Source of the DNA: an uncultured Lachnospiraceae bacterium | GTDB lineage: Bacteria > Bacillota > Clostridia > Lachnospirales > Lachnospiraceae | Reading direction: 5' to 3' | DNA: 8,948 nt | Assembly (NCBI GenBank): GCA_947175305.1 | Contig: CAMWMO010000028.1 | Span: forward strand, 1 to 8,948 | In this document: positions 1-5,851 of the stretch, one piece after another | Numbering within the stretch: position 1 is the first letter of the stretch | Layout of the letters: each line of letters opens with the position of its first letter | Position numbers and translations under genes: made by a program | Notes under the pieces: generated by a model | The model's input: only the letters and a program-made list of their open reading frames with translations | Told to the model about the DNA's origin: nothing | The model's database searches: none

Positions 1-389
1 CTCAGTTGTTTTTTTGTAGAAAAATTATGGTCGTAATTCCGTTAGCCTAAAGTGTGGCTACAAGATATAGATTCTCAAAACATATTGTAATCTATAAAAT
101 ACAAGATATGGTATTGTACAAATTTTCTATTATCACAGTTTTACAAAATACTTCAATAATTTTACTAAATATATGATTTATGTGCAAGAAGTGACGTGTC
201 TCCTTCGACCAAAATACTGTACATATCTGACACACGCAATTTATCTAAAACTTTGAACATATTCGCTTTCCCCAATCCCATAAACCATTGTACTCACCAC
301 GTTGTTTACATCCTTTAGATGCAAAACAAGAATTATATCCAGCAATCTCTCTATTTAAGAATAGCATAATTGTACATTCTTACATTTTA
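1..389. other. AT-rich stretch without a convincing gene
   Basis: No protein-coding gene, tRNA or rRNA can be supported here. The sequence is strongly AT-rich. It contains a 10-bp direct repeat TACAAGATAT (59-68 and 100-109), an inverted repeat TATAGATT/AATCTATA (66-73 and 89-96), an inverted repeat TAAGAAT/ATTCTTA (356-362 and 376-382), and three copies of ATTGTAC (113-119, 287-293, 369-375). Two tiny minus-strand ORFs overlap in different frames: 245-367 (40 residues, four Cys, no ribosome binding site) and 165-281 (38 residues; an internal ATG at 260 has a weak GGGGA upstream). Neither is recognised. They could be remnants of a gene lying downstream of the minus-strand cluster, or chance. 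The 356-382 inverted repeat lies just past the acetyltransferase stop but has no U-tract, so it is at best a weak terminator. Confidence 0.5.
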
Positions 390-863
390 TTACTCTTTTT
401 TCTCATAAAACACCAACGTAAGCCGCTCATTTATGACTTCTGTTTTACCTGTCTGTCGATATCCCATCTTCTCATATAGATGACAATTTTTTGGTTCCTG
501 CAAAATAGTATCCAGCTCCCAATTTTTGTTCCCATGTATTTCTTCACACAACCGAATCGCCTTTTGCGCAATACCATATCCCTGAAATTCCGGCAATACA
601 AATATGGGAGAAATCCTCTTGTTTTTCCCGGGTTCCTTTTTATCAATAATACGAATGGCTCCTGCTTTTTGCGATCCGACACAGATAAAATAATAATATG
701 TAAATTCCTGCCTTAGTCGCGCTTCTACTCTGTCCGCATTTTCACTTGCCGGGCTTGTATCAAAGTCCTGATATTTTTCCAAAAGTTCACTGAATGCTTC
801 TACCTGCATTGTGTGCAATTCTTTTGCGTCATCTATAGTTGCTCTTAACAAATTTACTTCCAT
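390..863 (-). CDS. GNAT-family N-acetyltransferase
   Basis: A 157-residue protein of the GNAT fold, whose members transfer an acyl group from acetyl-CoA to an amine on a small molecule or protein; the substrate cannot be told from sequence. Motif A, the pyrophosphate-binding loop, is seen around residues 84-102 (ISPIFVLPEFQGYGIAQKAI, with Q94-G-Y-G-I-A as the Q/R-x-x-G-x-G/A signature). Motif B is at about 127-138 (NCHLYEKMGYRQ), the usual 'LYEKxGF' position. The length is typical of a single-domain GNAT. I chose the ATG at 863 over an in-frame ATG at 899: an AAGGAG site lies 7 nt before 863, and the longer start would overlap the upstream gene and add 12 residues with no GNAT resemblance. 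It is the last gene of the minus-strand cluster, 25 nt after the EF-Tu-like gene. Family call is firm; specific role unknown. Confidence 0.88.
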   Translation of the reverse strand: MEVNLLRATIDDAKELHTMQVEAFSELLEKYQDFDTSPASENADRVEARLRQEFTYYYFICVGSQKAGAIRIIDKKEPGKNKRISPIFVLPEFQGYGIAQKAIRLCEEIHGNKNWELDTILQEPKNCHLYEKMGYRQTGKTEVINERLTLVFYEKKE

Positions 864-870
864 TTGTGCT

Positions 871-876
871 CTCCTT
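871..876 (-). promoter_or_regulatory. Ribosome binding site setting the acetyltransferase start
   Basis: AAGGAG on the minus strand with 7 nt before the ATG at 863. This is a near-ideal Shine-Dalgarno and decides for the 157-residue start against the longer in-frame ATG at 899. Confidence 0.75.
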
Positions 877-888
877 GTTCCTGCAAAA

Positions 889-1206
889 CTATTCTTCATT
901 TTTAGTTAATATCGGGTTAAATATATTTGTTATCGTTGCATATCCCACCTTAGTTCTGCCTTCATACATTTCTATTTTTTCTCCTACTCGCAAACTTGCC
1001 GGATAAGCCTCTGGGGAAATAAATGTAATTGTTCCCCTGAGCTCTTTATCAGAACCATCTTCCAAATTATAATAGCTATGCATCCCAGTCGTTAAATAAT
1101 TTTCACCAATTAAATGTGCCGGTCGATAACCTTCAAATAATTTTCTTTTTCTATCCCCAACAAATTCAAATATTACTTCAACATCCGGTTTTAGTTGTGA
1201 CTTCAT
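889..1206 (-). CDS. Stand-alone EF-Tu domain-III-like small protein
   Basis: A 105-residue protein without a GTPase domain whose whole length resembles the C-terminal beta-barrel (domain III) of elongation factor Tu. The N-terminal strand VEVIFEF (9-15) fits the family's 'FEAEVYIL' strand. FEGYRPAHL (24-32) matches the EF-Tu 'FFKGYRPQF' turn, TTG (39-41) the 'TTDVTG' region, and EGRTKVGYATI (82-92) matches 'EGGRTVGAGVV' near the EF-Tu C-terminus. No P-loop or other GTP-binding motif exists, so it cannot be a translation factor. Such stand-alone proteins are known in Firmicutes accessory loci, but I know of no proven function. The ATG at 1206 is the only possible start because an in-frame TAA lies 8 codons upstream. 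It has only a weak GAGAG site and lies inside the preceding gene, overlapping its 3' end by 29 nt, which suggests translational coupling. Confidence 0.75.
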   Translation of the reverse strand: MKSQLKPDVEVIFEFVGDRKRKLFEGYRPAHLIGENYLTTGMHSYYNLEDGSDKELRGTITFISPEAYPASLRVGEKIEMYEGRTKVGYATITNIFNPILTKNEE

Positions 1207-1612
1207 TTGCCAATGCTCTCGCTTTTATCCACCTCTGATCGGTTTTCATTGCTTGTATCGTCCAATTCTTTTCATTATGTTCATTACTCAACAATTCCAA
1301 CTGTTTATCAATTTGTATTACCAAATTATAAACCTCTTCACTAATGTAATTTTCACTTTTCAGATGATGAGCAATATAAACTCCTTCATTGTCAAATGTT
1401 AATGCCACCTCATCTGCTATATTTAACATTTTGTTATATTTTATCAGTAAATCGTCTGGCTCTGAAGCCAATAATTCGATTGCCTCTATAAATCTTTCAT
1501 AGTCAAGAACTATTGCTTTTTCTTCTGCACCTAACACATACTCCTTATATATCTCTTTTTCATCATCAGACAACTTCTGATACTTCATAAACCACTCACT
1601 ATCGTTGATCAT
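1178..1612 (-). CDS. Hypothetical acidic helical protein, 144 aa
   Basis: I do not recognise this family. The protein is acidic and looks mostly alpha-helical, with long charged stretches at about residues 14-32 and 90-115, and no signal peptide, membrane segment or Cys cluster. The C-terminal part, around NWTIQAMKTDQRWIKARALA, has regularly spaced Trp and basic residues that might form a binding helix. The ATG at 1612 is preceded by a weak GGGGA with 8-nt spacing; the alternative ATG at 1588 has no better site. It lies 55 nt after the zinc-ribbon gene and overlaps the EF-Tu-like gene by 29 nt, so the three were probably transcribed together. Size, acidity and the company of other small orphan cytosolic proteins fit an immunity-type protein, but no toxin is seen and that is only inference. 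Confidence 0.7.
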   Translation of the reverse strand: MINDSEWFMKYQKLSDDEKEIYKEYVLGAEEKAIVLDYERFIEAIELLASEPDDLLIKYNKMLNIADEVALTFDNEGVYIAHHLKSENYISEEVYNLVIQIDKQLELLSNEHNEKNWTIQAMKTDQRWIKARALANEVTTKTGC

Positions 1613-1667
1613 TTATTAAATCCCCATTCAAACCATTATCACAGCACAAAAAATACTACCATCCGGA

Positions 1668-2321
1668 TTACAAATAACCCTTCAAAATCCCCCACACCTT
1701 CTCTAATTCTCCCCCTAACTTCTCATTCAAAGTATTATACACTTCACTATTTTTATTATATCTGACAAAGTCAATTAATCCCCCTTTTCCTTGAATCCGC
1801 CTCGTATAACTATCTATGAGATATTGTAATTTTTCTCCCTCATTCTCATTCGAATCAATACAATTTACTTGTCCCATGAGAATTTTTAAAATATCACTAT
1901 ATTCACCATATCCGTATTCTTGTACCAGTTTTCCGATTTCTATATATGATGCACGTAGCTGCAGCATTTCCTCATCCTTAAGTATCTTATATGTCTTGAT
2001 CTTATCCAATTTGTTAACCCATTGATCAATACGATTCTTGTTTTTCTCTAAATAATCAGGAAGCGCTGCCAGCTTTTCAAAACTAATTTCACCTAAATTT
2101 ATCCACCATTCAGGCACTTTACCTCTGGCGTGTGTGCTATGATGGCACGCACTGCACCACATCCACATACCCCCTGCCTCATGTCCCTCCTTGAATCTGT
2201 GAAAATATAGGTGCCCTTCTCTTTCCCCACAAATCGGACAAACTGCCGGAACGATCTCTTTATTTTCAGTTTCAATGATATCTAAAATATCCATGATCCG
2301 ATCATCATCATCTCGCCACAT
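1668..2321 (-). CDS. Zinc-ribbon protein of unknown function
   Basis: A 217-residue cytosolic protein. An N-terminal zinc ribbon is visible as CPIC (C28, C31) and CSAC (C56, C59), separated by 24 residues. Several His (H37, H41, H47, H60, H61, H64) and Trp residues sit in and beside the second knuckle (HEAGGMWMWCSACHHSTH). After an aromatic link (PEWW, 70-73), residues about 80-217 are predicted helical and charged, with no catalytic motif I recognise. The four Cys spacing suits structural zinc binding rather than a redox centre. The ATG at 2321 has GAGGAG 7 nt upstream, a good site; a second ATG at codon 10 lacks one. It is the first gene of the minus-strand cluster and is divergent from the ABC transporter across a 149-nt gap, which must hold its promoter; I could not pick a convincing one. 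A nucleic-acid-binding or immunity-like role is possible but unproven. Confidence 0.75.
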   Translation of the reverse strand: MWRDDDDRIMDILDIIETENKEIVPAVCPICGEREGHLYFHRFKEGHEAGGMWMWCSACHHSTHARGKVPEWWINLGEISFEKLAALPDYLEKNKNRIDQWVNKLDKIKTYKILKDEEMLQLRASYIEIGKLVQEYGYGEYSDILKILMGQVNCIDSNENEGEKLQYLIDSYTRRIQGKGGLIDFVRYNKNSEVYNTLNEKLGGELEKVWGILKGYL

Positions 2322-2398
2322 TCGTCTTCTCCTCGCAGTATTATTTCCCTCCCTTAATAATAAATCAAAAACCCATATTACAAAAGAAATTTTTCCAT

Positions 2399-2416
2399 CT
2401 GTAAGCTTCCTGTAAG
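2399..2416 (+). promoter_or_regulatory. Tandem direct repeat, likely response-regulator operator
   Basis: CTGTAAG at 2399-2405 and again at 2410-2416 are exact copies 11 bp apart, one helical turn. This 7+4 layout is the known arrangement of OmpR/PhoB-family DNA-binding sites (the pho box has the same geometry). Relative to a start near 2444, the repeats cover roughly -45 to -28, replacing a poor -35 element, as expected for an activator-dependent promoter. The predicted target is the ABC operon beginning at 2471. The regulator itself is not in this window. Confidence 0.6.
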
Positions 2417-2428
2417 ATTCCCGACATA

Positions 2429-2437
2429 TGCTATACT
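2429..2437 (+). promoter_or_regulatory. Extended -10 promoter of the ABC operon
   Basis: TGCTATACT: a TGn extension plus TATACT, one mismatch from TATAAT. There is no good -35 hexamer at 16-18 nt; that place is taken by the CTGTAAG repeats. Transcription would start near 2444, giving a short leader with an AGGCAGGA ribosome binding site at 2455-2462 before the ATG at 2471. Confidence 0.55.
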
Positions 2438-2470
2438 TAAATACATGTTCAGAAAGGCAGGAATCAATTC

Positions 2471-3211
2471 ATGAAAAACAATTCTGATATCATTTTGAAG
2501 ACAGAGGAACTCTGCAAATACTACGGCGCAGGAGACAATCTTGTCAAGGCTGTAGACCACATAAACTTAGTGATCCGACAGGGAGAATTTATCACCATCG
2601 TCGGCAAGTCCGGCAGTGGTAAATCCACTCTGCTGCATATGCTGGGCGCACTGGACAATCCCACCTCCGGCAAGGTTTTTCTCGACGGGCAAAACATCGC
2701 TTCCCTGAAAGCCGACAGTCTCTCCAAAATCCGCCGCCGCAAGATTGGCTTTATCTTTCAGGCCTACAACCTGATCCCCTCCTTAAATGTATGGGAGAAT
2801 ATCGTCCTTCCCCTGGGGCTGGACGGCAAGCCTCTGGATGAATCTTTCATTGAGGATATTATCGGGACGCTTGGCCTCACGGAAAAGAAGCACAGTCTTC
2901 CTAACACCCTCTCCGGCGGCCAACAGCAGCGCTGCGCCATTGCCAGAGCCATTGCCGCCAAGCCCTCCCTCATTCTGGCGGATGAACCCACCGGTAATCT
3001 GGATGCAAAGACCGGCGATGAAGTAATGGCACTTTTAAAAACCTCCGCGAAAAAGTATGGTCAGACGCTGATAGTCATCACCCACAACGAGGAAATTGCA
3101 CAGATGGCGGATCGAACGATCATGTTGACGGACGGGCACATTTCTTTTGACGACGCAGCATCTTCGCGGCATAACACTGCAGAGGAGGTGGAAGACCATG
3201 CAGAAAACTAA
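2471..3211 (+). CDS. ABC transporter ATP-binding protein, MacB/LolD type
   Basis: The 246-residue cytoplasmic ATPase of an ABC transporter; it hydrolyses ATP to drive the FtsX-type permease encoded next. All nucleotide-binding motifs are intact: Walker [10 protein letters not shown] (45-53), Q-loop Q97 in FIFQAYNL, signature LSGGQ (147-151), Walker B LILADE with E172 as catalytic base, D-loop NLDA (176-179) and H-loop H205. The FQxxNL and DEPTGNLD context is characteristic of the MacB/LolD/YtrE/BceA branch, which serves antimicrobial-peptide resistance, lipoprotein handling or cell-envelope stress rather than nutrient import. A C-terminal tail of about 20 polar residues follows the core. Its stop overlaps the permease start by 14 nt, indicating a two-gene operon with coupled translation. 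An upstream tandem repeat suggests two-component control. The substrate is unknown. Confidence 0.95.
   Translation: MKNNSDIILKTEELCKYYGAGDNLVKAVDHINLVIRQGEFITIVGKSGSGKSTLLHMLGALDNPTSGKVFLDGQNIASLKADSLSKIRRRKIGFIFQAYNLIPSLNVWENIVLPLGLDGKPLDESFIEDIIGTLGLTEKKHSLPNTLSGGQQQRCAIARAIAAKPSLILADEPTGNLDAKTGDEVMALLKTSAKKYGQTLIVITHNEEIAQMADRTIMLTDGHISFDDAASSRHNTAEEVEDHAEN
3183..3188 (+). promoter_or_regulatory. Ribosome binding site setting the permease start
   Basis: AGGAGG, a perfect Shine-Dalgarno, 9 nt before the ATG at 3198 and lying inside the end of the ATPase gene. It decides for 3198 over the in-frame ATG at 3147, whose 17 extra codons would read through the ATPase gene in another frame. Confidence 0.8.
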
Positions 3212-5711
3212 CACTGTCTTCAATCTTGCATTACAGAGACTACGATACCATAAGAGCCGTACTCTGCTCACAGGCATCGCCATCCTGCTCACCACCATGC
3301 TGCTTATGGGCATCGCCACTGTCAGCGTCGCCATGTTTGACATGAACCGGCAGATGGCCTCGGAATCAGATTATCATGCGATATTTGACGGCCTCACTCC
3401 CGATCAGTCTGCTGTCCTGTTCCGCCATATCCAGGTGCAGGCTATGGGCACCACCGAAATATTTGCAGATATTGAAAACGGGAAAATGAACGGCGCTCTC
3501 ATCTATCAGGAAAGCGTCCGGGACGATCGTTATCCAGATGGGGAAGATGGTCTCGCGGCGTTGCAGATTGAGTCGGGCCACTATCCCGAAACGGAGGACG
3601 AAATCCTTTCCTCCCCCGCTTTTTTCAGACGTGTTGGTGCAGAGCCGATTATCGGCGGCAAGGTAACACTCTCTTTCCGGGTAAACGGCAAGGGAGAGAT
3701 TCAGACCAAAGAGTTCACCATCAGCGGTCTGTTCCCCGATGTGGAGATTGCCGAAGAGCTGGACGACAGCCGCATAATGTGGTCCGCCCACGTCTCAAAA
3801 GCCCTTCTTTCCCAATACGAAGAAGACGGCCTTTATCAACCTGACCTCTCGGTCTATCTGCGCGTCTATGGCGAAGAAGACCTCACGTACGACGAAATGG
3901 AGGAGCGGATAAACGCTGCCGCTGCCGATGTCGGACTAAGTGAAGAAAATATAATTCTCAACAAACAATACCTCTTCACGATGACGGATCCGGGCACAGA
4001 GATCATGATGATCGCAGGCTTTATCTGTCTGGTCGTGATCCTCTTTTCCGCTCTAGTGATCTACAGTATTTACTATGTAGGCGTGATCACGGACGTACAG
4101 GAAATTGGAAAACTGAGAGCGCTCGGAGCCTCTGGACGCCAGATCGCCGGATTGTTTCTCTGCCAGGGTGCCGTCGTATCCGCTTTTGCGATTCCGGCGG
4201 GACTTTTGATCGGGTTTCTTTTACCCCGCTTTCTCTTCCCGCTAGTCCTATACGCCTACTATGCTACCGCTTTGACTTCCACTTCCCGCGATGCGGCGGA
4301 TGCTCTCTTCGGGCAGATTCATATGTTTTCGCTGCCCGCACTGTTTACCGTGGCTGCAGCGGTAGCGCTCACCGTCTGTCTTTCCCTGCTGAAACCCATC
4401 CACATGGCAAAGCGGATTTCTCCGGTGGAAGCCATTCGGTATCAGGAAAACTCAACGGACAGGAAAAGTCGAAAAGGGCACAGACAGATAAAAGTAACTA
4501 CCCTGACTTTTGCCAACCTGATGCGCAACAAGAAGCGCACTGCTGTCACCATCCTCACCATGGGGCTAAGCTGCGTACTCTTCATCTGTGTATCGGCCGT
4601 TTTGAGCAGCGTCAGCGCAGAGGATATGGCAAGACGCAATATTGCGAAGGGAGATTTCCGCATCTCCCTGGACTATTCCCGGCATGACACAGAATATACG
4701 GAAAACAATCTGGACAGTCTCGTACAGGAAGATTATTTTAATGACGCCTTCCTTGCACAGTTGGCTTCCATAGAAGGCGTGGAAGCCATAGAGCGCGATC
4801 ACGGAAAAATCCTCTCCTCCACGGAGATCGAGTCCGTCATGTATGAGGACTATGAAAACCGTCTGCCGCTCTCCTACTTTACCAAAGATGATATCCCGGA
4901 ATTAAACGCCAATCTGGAGCAGGGTACCATAGACTACGACCGCATGACCGCCAACCACGAGGTGATCTGTACACACGTTTACTCCTTTGAGCAGTATGGC
5001 CTTTCCATTGGCGATGTCATCCCGCTGACGCTACATGACGGCGACAGGGAAATCCCCTTCACAATAACGATCACTGCCCTGACATCTCCCGACAGCGATT
5101 ATCCGCTTCTGATCATGACGGAGGACACATGGAACGAGCTGGGGCTTGTTTACGACCCGACCACGAATATCTATTTGTATGTAAAAGAAGCGCAGTATGA
5201 CAACGTAAAGGAAGCGCTGACAGACATTGTAGCAGAAAACGAGTATTTTACCCTCTTTTCCATGGATGTGGAAATGCGGATCGGACGCTCTCAGGTGAGC
5301 CTTACCGTCTATCCGGTCTATCTGCTTCTGGCGTTGATCGCCGTGATCAGCTTTATCAACCTGATCAATACCATGATCACCAGCATCGTCACCAGAAAGA
5401 AGGAGCTTGGCATCCTGCAGGCCATCGGCCTTTCCGACAGACAGCTTGTCAAAATGCTATCGGGAGAAGGGTTAGTCTTTACCACAGGCACACTCATTAT
5501 CAGCCTGACGCTTGGCAATCTGTCCGGTTACTTGCTCTTCCTCTGGGCCAAAAAGTCACACTTTATGAGCATCAGCCGCTACCACTATCCGCTGTGGGAA
5601 TCCATCGGCCTTGCGCTGATTCTGCTTGGTGGGCAGCTCCTCATCTCGCGCATGATCAGCAGAAAAATGGAAAAAGAGAGCCTGATCGACCGAATCAGAG
5701 TTGAAGAATAG
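3198..5711 (+). CDS. ABC transporter permease with two FtsX domains
   Basis: An 837-residue membrane protein, partner of the ATPase just upstream. By eye there are eight hydrophobic segments: about 22-47, 267-295, 313-353 (long, perhaps a re-entrant or split helix), 377-399, 446-472, 700-729, 756-784 and 797-817. This is two tandem FtsX/MacB units, each with one helix, a large extracytoplasmic domain (48-266 and 473-699), then three helices. The FtsX coupling motif appears twice, as QEIGKLRALGASGRQI (301-316) and KKELGILQAIGLSDRQL (734-750). The first unit ends in the typical ISPVEAIRYQ (408-416 region). With both halves fused, one chain plus two ATPases would make the complete transporter. 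Members act mechanically on extracytoplasmic substrates such as peptides, lipoproteins or antibiotics rather than as classic channels. A charged linker (417-445) joins the halves. No sensor kinase or peptide gene is adjacent, so the substrate stays open. Confidence 0.92.
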   Translation: MQKTNTVFNLALQRLRYHKSRTLLTGIAILLTTMLLMGIATVSVAMFDMNRQMASESDYHAIFDGLTPDQSAVLFRHIQVQAMGTTEIFADIENGKMNGALIYQESVRDDRYPDGEDGLAALQIESGHYPETEDEILSSPAFFRRVGAEPIIGGKVTLSFRVNGKGEIQTKEFTISGLFPDVEIAEELDDSRIMWSAHVSKALLSQYEEDGLYQPDLSVYLRVYGEEDLTYDEMEERINAAAADVGLSEENIILNKQYLFTMTDPGTEIMMIAGFICLVVILFSALVIYSIYYVGVITDVQEIGKLRALGASGRQIAGLFLCQGAVVSAFAIPAGLLIGFLLPRFLFPLVLYAYYATALTSTSRDAADALFGQIHMFSLPALFTVAAAVALTVCLSLLKPIHMAKRISPVEAIRYQENSTDRKSRKGHRQIKVTTLTFANLMRNKKRTAVTILTMGLSCVLFICVSAVLSSVSAEDMARRNIAKGDFRISLDYSRHDTEYTENNLDSLVQEDYFNDAFLAQLASIEGVEAIERDHGKILSSTEIESVMYEDYENRLPLSYFTKDDIPELNANLEQGTIDYDRMTANHEVICTHVYSFEQYGLSIGDVIPLTLHDGDREIPFTITITALTSPDSDYPLLIMTEDTWNELGLVYDPTTNIYLYVKEAQYDNVKEALTDIVAENEYFTLFSMDVEMRIGRSQVSLTVYPVYLLLALIAVISFINLINTMITSIVTRKKELGILQAIGLSDRQLVKMLSGEGLVFTTGTLIISLTLGNLSGYLLFLWAKKSHFMSISRYHYPLWESIGLALILLGGQLLISRMISRKMEKESLIDRIRVEE

Positions 5712-5756
5712 CTTTGGCAAATATATCTAAAGCGTGGTTTTTATTTCTCCATTTTA

Positions 5757-5785
5757 TTGTATAATTTCCTAAAAAATGATATAAT
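5757..5785 (+). promoter_or_regulatory. Sigma-A-type promoter of the chemoreceptor gene
   Basis: TTGTAT (5757-5762), a 17-nt spacer, and a perfect TATAAT (5780-5785) preceded by TGa, i.e. an extended -10. Transcription would begin near 5792, giving a leader of about 60 nt. No flagellar sigma-28 type element (TAAA-N15-GCCGATAA) is seen, so this chemoreceptor appears to use the housekeeping sigma factor. Confidence 0.65.
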
Positions 5786-5824
5786 AGGCACGAGTCTGAT
5801 GACCCGTGTCTATTATTATTTTTT
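5781..5824 (+). terminator. Probable rho-independent terminator of the ABC operon
   Basis: Arms 5781-5796 and 5801-5816 pair over 16 positions around a TGAT loop, with 14 Watson-Crick pairs, one G-U and one A-C mismatch. A T-rich tail ends in six Ts at 5819-5824. It is 70 nt past the permease stop. The left arm contains most of the chemoreceptor -10 box, so transcripts starting at that promoter would lack the outer stem and should not terminate. It could instead or also be a protein-binding palindrome. Confidence 0.6.
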
Positions 5825-5851
5825 GATCTTCAGTAAGGGAGGTACTTTTTC

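Noticed and set aside
43..60. TAGCC/GGCTA hairpin as a terminator at the left edge
   Set aside because: Only 5 bp of stem with an 8-nt loop and no T-run directly after it on either strand.
288..716. Plus-strand ORFs of 63 and 78 residues opposite the acetyltransferase
   Set aside because: They lie antisense to a gene with intact GNAT motifs, have no ribosome binding sites and look like hydrophobic out-of-frame translation.
863..899. Longer acetyltransferase starting at 899
   Set aside because: It overlaps the upstream gene, lacks a suitable ribosome binding site and adds 12 residues unlike GNAT; the ATG at 863 has AAGGAG at 7 nt.
3147..3197. Longer permease starting at 3147
   Set aside because: The extra 17 residues read the ATPase gene in another frame, while a perfect AGGAGG precedes the ATG at 3198.
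5712..5780. Flagellar sigma-28 promoter for the chemoreceptor
   Set aside because: A TAAA is present at 5727-5730 but nothing like GCCGATAA follows at the right distance; the TATAAT element is far better.
5791..5851. Riboswitch (for example c-di-GMP) in the chemoreceptor leader
   Set aside because: The leader is only about 60 nt and shows none of the conserved core sequences of known riboswitches; terminator plus ribosome binding site explain it.
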